Shown here piece by piece: positions 26,422 through 33,943 of a DNA stretch of 47,107 nucleotides. Position numbers and translations under genes: made by a program. Positions within the stretch are counted from its first letter, which is position 1; every line of letters starts with the position of its first letter. The DNA is from a bacterium. GTDB taxonomy: Bacteria > Methylomirabilota > Methylomirabilia > Methylomirabilales > 2-02-FULL-66-22. The notes beneath the pieces were generated by a model. The model was not told the DNA's origin. It saw only the letters and a program-made list of their open reading frames with translations, and did not search any database. The stretch is from positions 1 to 47,107 of the forward strand of contig JAKPQH010000033.1 in assembly GCA_029580855.1 (NCBI GenBank). The letters run 5' to 3'.

Positions 26422-27156
26422 TCAGCGGACGGTGGGCAGCATGTCCTGGCCCTTCCAGGCCACGTCGATGGCGGCGCCGCTGATGGCGGACGATTCGTTG
26501 CAGGACAGGTACAGAATCACCTGAGCCACTTCCTCGGGCTGCGTGAGCGTCCGCGGATCTTCGTGCGGATAATTCCTCGCCCGGAGCGGCGTCGCCACCG
26601 GACCGGGGCAGATGGCGTTCGCGCGAACGCCGTGCGGCTTCAACTCCAGAGCCAGGGACGACGTGAAACCGATGACCGCGTGCTTCGAGGCGGCGTAGGC
26701 CGCGCGCAGTGCGCTGCCCTCTTTCCCGAGCTTGGAGGAGATATTGACAATGGTCCCGGACCGGCGCTCCACGAACTGCGGTACGAGCGCGCGCGTCAGC
26801 AGGAACATTCCGCGAACATTGACCGCAAAATTGAGATCCCAACTCTTGGTCGGGAGCGTCGCCACTTCCCCGTGAATGGCGACGCCGGCAGAGTACACCA
26901 AGGCGTCCACCCGGCCCATCGTCTCGAGCGCGGTCCTGGCAAGGGCGACGACCTGGGCTTCGTCGCACAGATCGGCCGTCACCGAAACGACCGTGCGACC
27001 CAGCGCCCGCACCTCTGCCTTGACCGCCTCAATCTCTTCCGCAACCTCCGAGGCCAGAACGAGGTCCGCCCCCTCCCGCGCAAAGAGGAGTGCGGTGGCG
27101 CGCCCGATGCCCCGCCCCGCCCCGGTGATCAAACCGACTTTGCCCAGCAGCTTCAT
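26422..27156 (-). CDS. SDR-family oxidoreductase
   Basis: A classical short-chain dehydrogenase of 244 aa with TGAGRGIG at 11-18, Ser140, Tyr154 and Lys158 (AAYAASKHAVIGF) and ICPGPVATPL. The usual NNAG is SAG (VYSAGVAIHG). The C-terminus GAAIDVAWKGQDM lacks the normal VDGG. The start is ATG 27156 (MKLLGKVGLI); no strong ribosome site is seen. It lies 125 bp after the HpaI-type aldolase and 35 bp before the amidase gene, so it probably oxidises or reduces an intermediate of the same pathway. Confidence 0.88.
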   Translation of the reverse strand: MKLLGKVGLITGAGRGIGRATALLFAREGADLVLASEVAEEIEAVKAEVRALGRTVVSVTADLCDEAQVVALARTALETMGRVDALVYSAGVAIHGEVATLPTKSWDLNFAVNVRGMFLLTRALVPQFVERRSGTIVNISSKLGKEGSALRAAYAASKHAVIGFTSSLALELKPHGVRANAICPGPVATPLRARNYPHEDPRTLTQPEEVAQVILYLSCNESSAISGAAIDVAWKGQDMLPTVR

Positions 27157-27281
27157 CGGCACACCCGCGACGCATGAGCGAAACGATGTGACGGCACGAC
27201 GCTCGCCGTGGGTTCTATCATTTGGCGCAGAGACGGTCAAGAAAACGCGGGTAGGGTCGAGGCGCGGCGGCGCCGGCCGGT

Positions 27282-28046
27282 TTACGACCGCAGTTCCTTG
27301 ATGGCTGCGGCACCCCCGGCCATCATCAGACCGAAGTCGTGGCTGTACATCAAGAGGCGCATGCCCCGGTCGCGCCAGGCCTTGAGCATCCCGAGGTCGC
27401 CCACGTGCGTGCCCGAAGGCACCCCACGCCGTGTCGCGGCATCCACGACCCGCTGGATGTATTCGGTCACCTTCGGGTGCGCGATGTCCATCGTGCCCAG
27501 CGCCACGGAGAGATCGGCGGGGCCCATCAGCGCCGCGTCCACGCCCGGCACCGCCAGGATCGCGTCGATTTCCTCGACGGCCTCGCGGGTCTCGACCTGC
27601 ACGATCACCATGGTCTCGGCGTTGGCCCACCTGCCGTATTCGCCGATGGTCATCCCGCGGTAATCCGTGTTGGTGCGCGCGTTCATCATGCCGCGCTCCC
27701 CCAGGGGCGGATACTTCACGGCGGCCACGATCTGCTCGACCTGGGCGTGCGTCTTGACGCGCGGCACCATCACCCCCATGGCCCCGGCGTCCAGCGTCCG
27801 CGCGATGAACGGGTACGAGAAGTCCGGCACCCGGACGAGGGGTGTGATCCCCTCCAATCTGGCCATCTGCATGATGTCGGAGACCGTCTCCAGCCCGAAC
27901 GACCCGTGCTCGGTATCGAGGATGAAGTAGTCGAAGCCCGTCGCGGCCAGCGCCCGTGCGATGGCGGGGTTCCGGGTGTCGCAGACCATGGTGCCGATCG
28001 CCGTGCCGCCGCGCTGAAGGAGGCGCTTGAGTGTGTTCTCGATCAT
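27282..28046 (-). CDS. HpcH/HpaI-family class II aldolase
   Basis: A metal-dependent aldolase of 254 aa, cleaving or forming 2-keto-3-deoxy or 4-hydroxy-2-oxo acids to give pyruvate. The family blocks are FDYFILDTEHGSFG, GAMGVMVPRVKTHAQVE, VIVQVETREAVEEID (metal-binding Glu) and ALMGPADLSVALG. AAAGGA before ATG 28046 is the ribosome site. A good promoter lies 130-158 bp upstream, so this gene opens the transcript HpaI-SDR-amidase-PfkB. Confidence 0.93.
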   Translation of the reverse strand: MIENTLKRLLQRGGTAIGTMVCDTRNPAIARALAATGFDYFILDTEHGSFGLETVSDIMQMARLEGITPLVRVPDFSYPFIARTLDAGAMGVMVPRVKTHAQVEQIVAAVKYPPLGERGMMNARTNTDYRGMTIGEYGRWANAETMVIVQVETREAVEEIDAILAVPGVDAALMGPADLSVALGTMDIAHPKVTEYIQRVVDAATRRGVPSGTHVGDLGMLKAWRDRGMRLLMYSHDFGLMMAGGAAAIKELRS

Positions 28047-28396
28047 GGGAGTCCTTTCGCGTGGGTGGCGCTGCCACGCCGCAATCGTTGCGGGCGGTAG
28101 CCGAAGCGTCCGGGGCCGGCGGCGGTCCGGCGTTCCGAACCGCCGGACAAAAGGAGTCGCCGCCGTGCGTGGCGCATTATAGATGGCCGCGGCACGGCCA
28201 CCAAGCCGGAGCCGCGAATTGGTCGGAACGCCGACACGCCACGGTTCACCCCTTGCGTGGTTTCCCGTTGGCGGCGTACACTGCCCTCCGGCCGCATCGG
28301 AGGCCCCGCGTCTCGACCCGGCCCGTCGTCGAGACCGCCGGAAGACGGACGGGTCCTGGTTGCACGCCCATCACCCGCTGCAATAGGAGGGATCAC
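28047..28396. other. Divergent intergenic region (HpaI cluster / OsmC)
   Basis: This 350-bp region holds the promoter for the HpaI cluster. For OsmC, TTGCGT (28253-28258) and TACACT (28277-28282) with 18 bases between them are a weaker candidate on the plus strand. I see no coding frame. Confidence 0.45.
28176..28204 (-). promoter_or_regulatory. Sigma70-type promoter for the HpaI cluster
   Basis: On the minus strand TTGGTG (28204-28199) and a perfect TATAAT (28181-28176) are separated by 17 bases. The predicted start is near 28169, giving a leader of about 120 bases before ATG 28046. The -10 is exact and the -35 matches 4 of 6. Confidence 0.6.
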
Positions 28397-28804
28397 ATGG
28401 TCCGGATCGACGTGGCATATCTGGATGGGCTTCGCTGTCAAGCGGTGCACGGGCCCAGCGGGCAGAGGCTTGTGACCGACGCGCCGGTCGACAACCACGG
28501 CAAAGGCGAGAGTTTCTCCCCCACCGACCTCGTTGCCACGGGGCTGGGGACGTGCATCGCCACGATCATGGGTATCGTGGCGGAGCGCGAGGCGATCGAT
28601 CTCACCGGCCTGCGGATCACCGTTCAAAAAGAGATGTCCGTGGAACCCCCGCGGCGGATCGCCCGGCTCGTCACCCGGATCGCGATGCCGCAGGGCCTGA
28701 CCGAGCAGCAGAAGGCCAAGCTCGAAAAGGCCGCGCATACCTGTCCGGTCCACCAGACGCTTCAGGGCAAAGTGGACATGCCCATCGAGTTCGTCTATCC
28801 CTAG
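28397..28804 (+). CDS. OsmC-family peroxide reductase-like protein
   Basis: A 135-aa protein of the OsmC/Ohr superfamily, which reduces organic hydroperoxides through two Cys. Cys53 in GLGTCIATIM and Cys116 in HTCPVHQTL are the expected pair. It begins MVRIDVAYLDGLRC, and AGGAGG six bases before ATG 28397 fixes the start. The YhfA-like class seems closer than Ohr. It is divergent from the HpaI cluster. A small repeat end follows directly downstream at 28859. Confidence 0.92.
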   Translation: MVRIDVAYLDGLRCQAVHGPSGQRLVTDAPVDNHGKGESFSPTDLVATGLGTCIATIMGIVAEREAIDLTGLRITVQKEMSVEPPRRIARLVTRIAMPQGLTEQQKAKLEKAAHTCPVHQTLQGKVDMPIEFVYP

Positions 28805-28858
28805 CGGGCCGCCCAGGACACGCTTCTGCGACGGACCGGCGTCTGGCTGACCAGGATC

Positions 28859-28890
28859 TAGGGGACGTCCATAAAATTATAAATTTCTCG
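28859..28890 (+). repeat. Solo end of an AGGGGACG-type element
   Basis: The sequence starts TAGGGGACGTCCATAAAA and continues to TTTCTCG. From the A at 28860 the first 31 bases agree with the left end of the element at 24261 in about 22 positions, including the closing TTCTCG. No matching inverted copy is seen close by, so it is a lone or decayed end between OsmC and the flavoprotein gene. Confidence 0.5.
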
Positions 28891-28909
28891 CTCCAGCGGC
28901 CACGCCGCG

Positions 28910-30883
28910 CTACCGGTAGATGGCTCCATCGCGATATGCCGCCCAGGCGGTCTCGAACCAGGCATCGGTCTTCGGGAGCGGCCGGCGAGACACCCACGCG
29001 CTCTCGACGGTGCCGTCGGGCGCCGCCGCGGTTTCCAGGACCTTCTCCTGGAAGTCGCGATCCGGCGGCGCGAAGGTCCATTCCGGCCCCAGACGATCGT
29101 GGGCCCGGGTTCCGCCCGGATCCAGCACCACGGACGAGCCGCGGCTGCCGGCGCCGCTCTGCACGGCGAACCGGATCGCCTCCAGGTACACGAGGTGGGC
29201 GAAGCAGAGCTGCCGGGTGTTCCAGGCCTCGCGAAGCTCCGGCCCCGTCGCCCGGCATCCCTGCGATTCCAGGCGTTGCCATTGCGCCCGCGCCTCGACC
29301 ACCGCGGCATCCAGCGCTCTCAGGCTTCGGATGTGGGCCCCGGCGCGGGTCATCCGGGCTTGAAGCTCCTCGCGCTCCTTGCGCCACGACCGCCCCGCGC
29401 GGCATTTCGCGCTCCAACCCATGGCGTCCCGCGCCGCAGCCTTCGCCGCCCGGGCCACGCGTGTGCGATCCAGCGTCCGCTCGCCGTACCGCCGGGCGAT
29501 GAATTCGGCCGCACGAAAGCCGCCCACCTGGCCGGAGTTGAGCGCGGATCCACCGGGCCTGTAGATGCCATGCGACCCGTTCACCTCGCCCACCGGGAAC
29601 AGGTGCCGGAGGTTCACCGATTCCCACCAGTGATTGGCCGCCAAGCCGCCGTTGTTGTGCTGCGCGCAGACGGCGATCTCCAGCGGCTGTCGAGCCAGGT
29701 CGATCCCGTGCGCGCGGTACAGCTCGATGGCCGCGGGATTCATTGCCCGCAGACGCGCCAGCGGCGTCTCCTGCAGGGCGCGCGACTTCGTCAGGTAGGC
29801 CAGGGCCTCCTGGCTCAGCGCCTCGAAGGCGAACCCGGTCGGATTCTCGCGGTAGTCGAGGAAGACGCGCCGGCCCTTCATCTCGGTCTCGACGTAGACC
29901 AGGATATCGATGAGCGACGATCCTCCCGCCACCTTCCGCGAGTCGAAGGGCCACTGGTAGCCCTTCAGGAAGACCATGGAGTGCATCTCGCCGGGTGTGG
30001 CGAAGTAGTCGCCGAGGAACTCGCGGGGGTCGCCCTTGCCATCGGCCGCGGTGCTGATGAAGCGCGGAACGACCTGCATGTAGGTGCCGGACACGTTCCA
30101 GCGGAACCCGATGGAGGCGAGCCCGTACTGGGACTCCGGAAGGTTCTGCGCCCGGGCGCCCGCCAGAAGCGCCACGCCGATGCCGCCGGAATGCCCCTCG
30201 GGATACACACTGGTCCGGTACAAGCCGCCTGGCCCTCCGGTCGCGTACACGACGTTCTCGGCCTCGTAGGCCTCCAGTTGCCCGCGCGTGTTCAACGCCA
30301 GGGCGCCTGCGGCCCGGCGCGCCTCGCCCTCGTCCACCACGAGGAGCGCGATCGCGGACCGCCCCTCCCGCACGGGAATGCCGAGGCGTCCGACCTCGCG
30401 GATCAAGGCGCGGCACATCGCCTGCGAGGTGTACGGGCCGATGGACGTGGCCCGCTGGCGCGGATCGTGATCGGTCTTGTAGCCCACGAATTGCCCGTAG
30501 GCATCGGTGGGAAATGGAACGCCCAGGGTGACGAGGTGGAGGAACGCCCGCGCGGACAGGCTGGCCTCCGCCAGTGCCAGGTCGCCATGCATGCCGCCGC
30601 CCGAGAAGTACGTCTCCGCCATGGCCTGCGGCGAGTCGGCGTCGTCTCCACACATGGCCAGTTTGTAGTAGGTCTGCTTGTCGCTCCCGGTATTGATCGA
30701 CGTGCCCTTGTCCAGCCCTTCGGTCAGGATCAGGATGTCCTCGACCCCCTGCCGACAGAGCTGGACGGCAACGTTCAGACCCGCCGCCCCGCTGCCGATG
30801 ACCAGCGTGTGGACGCGGACGAGCGGCAGCGCGCGGCCGCGGCCTTTCCTCGCGCTCGGGAGCGTCAACGATGCGTGTGTCAT
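28910..30883 (-). CDS. FAD-dependent oxidoreductase, fumarate reductase/aspartate oxidase superfamily
   Basis: A 657-aa flavoprotein with the dinucleotide motif VIGSGAAGLNVA at 28-39 and a C-terminal active-site block HGIYRPGGSALNSGQ, comparable to HGANRLGGNSL of SdhA and NadB, with the active Arg kept. It is longer than NadB and lacks a quinolinate partner (nadA, nadC) nearby, and no SdhB/FrdB iron-sulfur gene is next to it, so the donor and acceptor are unknown. It is divergent from the Rrf2 regulator, and an 8-bp palindromic operator lies between the two, so it may be under the same control as the NO reductase. Confidence 0.82.
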   Translation of the reverse strand: MTHASLTLPSARKGRGRALPLVRVHTLVIGSGAAGLNVAVQLCRQGVEDILILTEGLDKGTSINTGSDKQTYYKLAMCGDDADSPQAMAETYFSGGGMHGDLALAEASLSARAFLHLVTLGVPFPTDAYGQFVGYKTDHDPRQRATSIGPYTSQAMCRALIREVGRLGIPVREGRSAIALLVVDEGEARRAAGALALNTRGQLEAYEAENVVYATGGPGGLYRTSVYPEGHSGGIGVALLAGARAQNLPESQYGLASIGFRWNVSGTYMQVVPRFISTAADGKGDPREFLGDYFATPGEMHSMVFLKGYQWPFDSRKVAGGSSLIDILVYVETEMKGRRVFLDYRENPTGFAFEALSQEALAYLTKSRALQETPLARLRAMNPAAIELYRAHGIDLARQPLEIAVCAQHNNGGLAANHWWESVNLRHLFPVGEVNGSHGIYRPGGSALNSGQVGGFRAAEFIARRYGERTLDRTRVARAAKAAARDAMGWSAKCRAGRSWRKEREELQARMTRAGAHIRSLRALDAAVVEARAQWQRLESQGCRATGPELREAWNTRQLCFAHLVYLEAIRFAVQSGAGSRGSSVVLDPGGTRAHDRLGPEWTFAPPDRDFQEKVLETAAAPDGTVESAWVSRRPLPKTDAWFETAWAAYRDGAIYR

Positions 30884-31057
30884 GAGAATCTTCCCCCTTC
30901 AACCGTGCAGTTCGTTCGCGCAAACCCGGTCGCCGGTGTCGAAGCATCCCTCACACTGAAGACGCTGTCAAGCGGGTGGAGCGGTCGACCAGACAGGACT
31001 CCGGCGCGGTGCCGCCTGGGGAATGGACGATTCCCCGGACGTCTCCGTACAAGCCCC

Positions 31058-31087
31058 TTGACTTTGAAAAGCATAATCGCATATGAA
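31058..31087 (+). promoter_or_regulatory. Sigma70-type promoter of the Rrf2-norB unit
   Basis: TTGACT at 31058-31063 and TATGAA at 31082-31087 lie 18 bases apart. The operator overlaps the -10. The predicted start is close to the rrf2 ATG (31109), so the leader is short, with only GGGG near the start codon. Confidence 0.5.
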
Positions 31088-31097
31088 AGTGCGATTA
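31074..31097. promoter_or_regulatory. Palindromic operator upstream of the Rrf2 regulator
   Basis: TAATCGCA (31074-31081) and TGCGATTA (31090-31097) form a perfect 8-bp inverted repeat with an 8-base spacer. It covers the -10 region of a likely promoter whose -35 is TTGACT at 31058-31063, and ends 11 bases before the rrf2 ATG. Binding here would block transcription of the regulator itself and could act on the divergent flavoprotein gene. Confidence 0.65.
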
Positions 31098-31108
31098 GGG
31101 GTCCGCCC

Positions 31109-31540
31109 ATGATATCGAAAACCGGGATTCACGCCCTCCAGGCGCTCGCCGCCTTGGCGCAGCTGTCCAACGGCGCGTACGCGGGGGCCGCGGATCTGGC
31201 GGACACGACCGGGGCCCCACGCAATTACCTGGGGAAACTGCTAAAGGCGTTGAGCCGCGCGGGGTTGGTCGAGTCCCAGAAGGGTCGTGGCGGCGGTTTT
31301 CGGCTGGCCAAGGACCCCGCGCGGATCACGCTGCTGGACGTGATGGAACCCGCGGCCCGGGTCACCCGGTGGACCGGGTGTTTCATGGGGCGCCCCACCT
31401 GCTCGAACGAATCCCCCTGCGTGCTGCACGATCGGTGGCGCACCGCGCGGGACGCGTATTTTCAGTTCCTCAAAGCGACGACGGTGGCCGATCTGGCCAC
31501 GCAGTTCATTCCGAACTCTCGGCGCAGAGAAGAAAAATAA
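31109..31540 (+). CDS. Rrf2-family Fe-S transcriptional regulator (NsrR/IscR-like)
   Basis: A 143-aa winged-helix regulator. The N-terminal part has the Rrf2 helix-turn-helix, with NYLGKLLKALSRAGLVESQKG and the wing GRGGGFRLAKDP. Three Cys at 91, 98 and 104 (GCFMGRPTCSNESPC) can hold an Fe-S cluster; spacing is CX6CX5C, between IscR (CX5CX5C) and NsrR patterns. The gene lies 54 bp before a NO reductase gene, so NO-sensing of the NsrR type is the best guess. It probably represses its own transcript through the palindrome at 31074-31097. Confidence 0.87.
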   Translation: MISKTGIHALQALAALAQLSNGAYAGAADLADTTGAPRNYLGKLLKALSRAGLVESQKGRGGGFRLAKDPARITLLDVMEPAARVTRWTGCFMGRPTCSNESPCVLHDRWRTARDAYFQFLKATTVADLATQFIPNSRRREEK

Positions 31541-31594
31541 GCCATCAAAGGCGCTCGGCCCCCGCATGACCACCCTCGCAAAGGAGAGACGGCT

Positions 31595-33862
31595 ATGGGA
31601 GTTCGCGGACTTCGGAATGGAGCTATTTTCACTTTCTTCATCAGCATGGCGATCCTGCTCGTGGGAGGCTTTTTCGCCGTCGATCGGGTGCCCCCGATTC
31701 CCGCCAAGATGGTCGGCGGTCAAACCGTTGTGACCGATCAGGCCGCCATCTTGCGCGGCCAGGACACGTATCAGCGCTACGGGCTGATGGACCATGGCAG
31801 CGTCTGGGGCCACGGTGCGCTCCGCGGGATGGATTTCGCCGCGCATTCCCTCCACATGGTCGGCGAGCACATGCGCGACTTCGTAGCCGGCGGCGGCCAG
31901 CCGCAGCCCGGCGCATACGCGGGCTTGCCGGACGCACGAAAGCGCGACACGGATGCGGCGGTCATCGCCGAGATGCGGACGAACCGGTACAACGAGAGCG
32001 CCAAGACCCTGGAGCTGACCCCCGCCCAGGTGTACGCGCTGGACCGCATCCGCGCCTACTGGGAGAAGGTGTTTGCCCAGGGCGACGACCAGTACGGATT
32101 CCTCCCCAACACTGTGCACACCGCCCAGGAGCGCAAGGACATCGCCGACTTCTTCTTCTGGACGGCCTGGGCGGCCGGCACGCCTCGACCCGGGCTGAGC
32201 TACACCTACACGAACAATTGGCCGCCCGACCGTTCCATGGGCAACACCGCATCCACCGAAGCGCTCTTGTGGAGCCTGGCCTCCATCGTCGCCCTGCTCG
32301 CCGTCCTGGGCGTCGTGGTGTACGTCGTGCATCGCTATGAATTCTTCTACGGCGAGGCCCGGGCGGTGGAAGCCTCGCGCAAACTCCTCCAGGCGCCGAT
32401 CACGCCCAGCCAGCACTCCTCCGCCAAATACTTCCTGGTGGCGGGACTGCTGTTCATCGTGCAGATCTTCAACGGCGGGCTGCTGGCCCACTACACCGTC
32501 CACCCGGGGACGTTCTACGTCCAGTTCATCGGCGAGATGTACCCGTACAGCTGGGCGAAGAGCTGGCACCTCCAGTTGGCGATTCTCTGGATCGCGTTGT
32601 CGTGGATGGGCACGGCCATCTACTTGGCGCCCCTCGTCGCCGGCCGCGAGCCGAAGGGGCAGCGGGCTCTGGTGAACATCCTCTTCGGCGCCGCGTTCGC
32701 GGTCACCGTGGGGAGCCTGTTCGGCGAGGTCCTGGGCATCAAGGGGTACCTCGGCGACGCCTGGTTCTGGCTGGGCCATCAGGGCTGGGAGTACCTGGAG
32801 CTGGGCCGGCTCTGGCAGATCCTCCTCTTCGGCGGACTCATCTTCTGGCTGGTGGTGGTGTACCGCGCCATCGGGCCCATGCTGAAGGGGGGGGCCAAAG
32901 AGACCGAGGAGGCTGCCGATCGGCGGGCGCTCGTCATGTTCTACGTGCTCAGCGCCATCCTGGTCGTCGGCTTTTTCGGGTTCGGCCTCTTCTACGGACG
33001 CGGCACGCATCTGTCGGTGGCCGACTACTGGCGCTGGTTCGTGGTACACATCTGGGTGGAGAGCATCTTCGAGTTCTTTGGCGTGGCGGTCATCTCGCTC
33101 TTCCTGGTGACGCTGGGCCTGGTGACGCCAAGGTCGGCCCTCCGCGTGGCGTACCTCACGGCCATCCTGGTTTTCATCAGCGGTATCCCCGGGACGGCGC
33201 ACCATTACTTCTGGTACGGCGGCCCCAGCTTCTGGCTGGCCATCGGCGGCGTCTTCAGCTCGCTGGAGCCGATCCCGCTCATCCTCCTCGTGGTTCGCGC
33301 CTGGATGGAGTACAAGTCCATCCGCGCCGAGGGGAAGGAGTTCCCGTACCGCTGGCCGCTCTACTTCCTGACGGCCAGCAGCGTGTGGAACTTCATCGGC
33401 GCGGGGATGTTCGGGTTCCTCATCAACCTCCCCATCGTCAACTACTACGAACACTCGACCTATCTCACCGCCAACCACGGCCACACCGCCCTCTTCGGCG
33501 TGTACGGGATGCTGGCTATCGCGCTGATCCTGTTCTCGTGGCGCGGGCTGGTCGAGAATCGTTACTGGAACGAAGGCATCCTCAAGATCAGTTTCTGGGG
33601 TCTCAACGGCGGGCTCTTCCTGATGTTCTTGACCGGCCTCCTCCCGATCGGACTCTACCAGGTCTGGTACAGCTACGATGCGGGATTCTGGTACGCGCGG
33701 AGCGCGGCGTTTTACGAGTTGCCCGTGATCCAGACCCTGGGGAGTTGGCGGATCGTGCCCGATACCATCATCATCGTGGTGGGCGCGTTCCCGCTCCTGT
33801 ACTTCTTGTTCAAGACGTTCCCGCGCCTGCGGCAGGTCGGATCGGCGCACGGTCGAAAATAG
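31595..33862 (+). CDS. norB: Quinol-type nitric oxide reductase (qNOR), single subunit
   Basis: Reduces two NO to N2O with quinol at the inner membrane. The 755-aa protein has a first helix (residues 10-30), a periplasmic domain of about 190 residues related to NorC but without CXXCH, and 12-13 further helices. Non-haem-iron ligands are all present: His485 and Glu489 (VHIWVES), His536-His537 (GTAHHYFW) and Glu558 (SSLEPIP). His325, His628 and His630 sit where haem ligands lie. In the quinone pocket His299 and Phe307 are kept, but the residue four after His299 is His303 where the Geobacillus enzyme has Glu332. AAAGGAG lies before ATG 31595. The Rrf2 regulator precedes it and a strong terminator follows it. 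Confidence 0.93.
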   Translation: MGVRGLRNGAIFTFFISMAILLVGGFFAVDRVPPIPAKMVGGQTVVTDQAAILRGQDTYQRYGLMDHGSVWGHGALRGMDFAAHSLHMVGEHMRDFVAGGGQPQPGAYAGLPDARKRDTDAAVIAEMRTNRYNESAKTLELTPAQVYALDRIRAYWEKVFAQGDDQYGFLPNTVHTAQERKDIADFFFWTAWAAGTPRPGLSYTYTNNWPPDRSMGNTASTEALLWSLASIVALLAVLGVVVYVVHRYEFFYGEARAVEASRKLLQAPITPSQHSSAKYFLVAGLLFIVQIFNGGLLAHYTVHPGTFYVQFIGEMYPYSWAKSWHLQLAILWIALSWMGTAIYLAPLVAGREPKGQRALVNILFGAAFAVTVGSLFGEVLGIKGYLGDAWFWLGHQGWEYLELGRLWQILLFGGLIFWLVVVYRAIGPMLKGGAKETEEAADRRALVMFYVLSAILVVGFFGFGLFYGRGTHLSVADYWRWFVVHIWVESIFEFFGVAVISLFLVTLGLVTPRSALRVAYLTAILVFISGIPGTAHHYFWYGGPSFWLAIGGVFSSLEPIPLILLVVRAWMEYKSIRAEGKEFPYRWPLYFLTASSVWNFIGAGMFGFLINLPIVNYYEHSTYLTANHGHTALFGVYGMLAIALILFSWRGLVENRYWNEGILKISFWGLNGGLFLMFLTGLLPIGLYQVWYSYDAGFWYARSAAFYELPVIQTLGSWRIVPDTIIIVVGAFPLLYFLFKTFPRLRQVGSAHGRK

Positions 33863-33885
33863 AGGGCCAGACCGCCGGACAAGCC

Positions 33886-33924
33886 GGACCGCCCCGGCAG
33901 ACGCTGCCGGGGCGGTCCGTTTTC
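33886..33924 (+). terminator. Rho-independent terminator of the norB transcript
   Basis: A 15-bp perfect GC-rich stem (33886-33900 with 33904-33918), a 3-base loop ACG, and then GTTTTC. It lies 24 bases after the norB stop and 20 bases before the stop of the convergent outer-membrane gene. Confidence 0.9.
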
Positions 33925-33943
33925 ATGCACGCCGCGAAATGTC

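Noticed and set aside
31241..33850. An 869-residue minus-strand frame
   Set aside because: It is antisense to norB over almost all its length, with Glu/Asp/His-rich composition typical of the reverse of a membrane protein gene in GC-rich DNA.
31595..33862. Nitric oxide dismutase (NOD, the O2-forming qNOR relative) in place of qNOR
   Set aside because: NODs as I remember them replace one iron-ligand His of the HH pair by Asn and alter the Glu ligands. Here HH (536-537), His485, Glu489 and Glu558 are all intact, so ordinary NO reduction is the better call.
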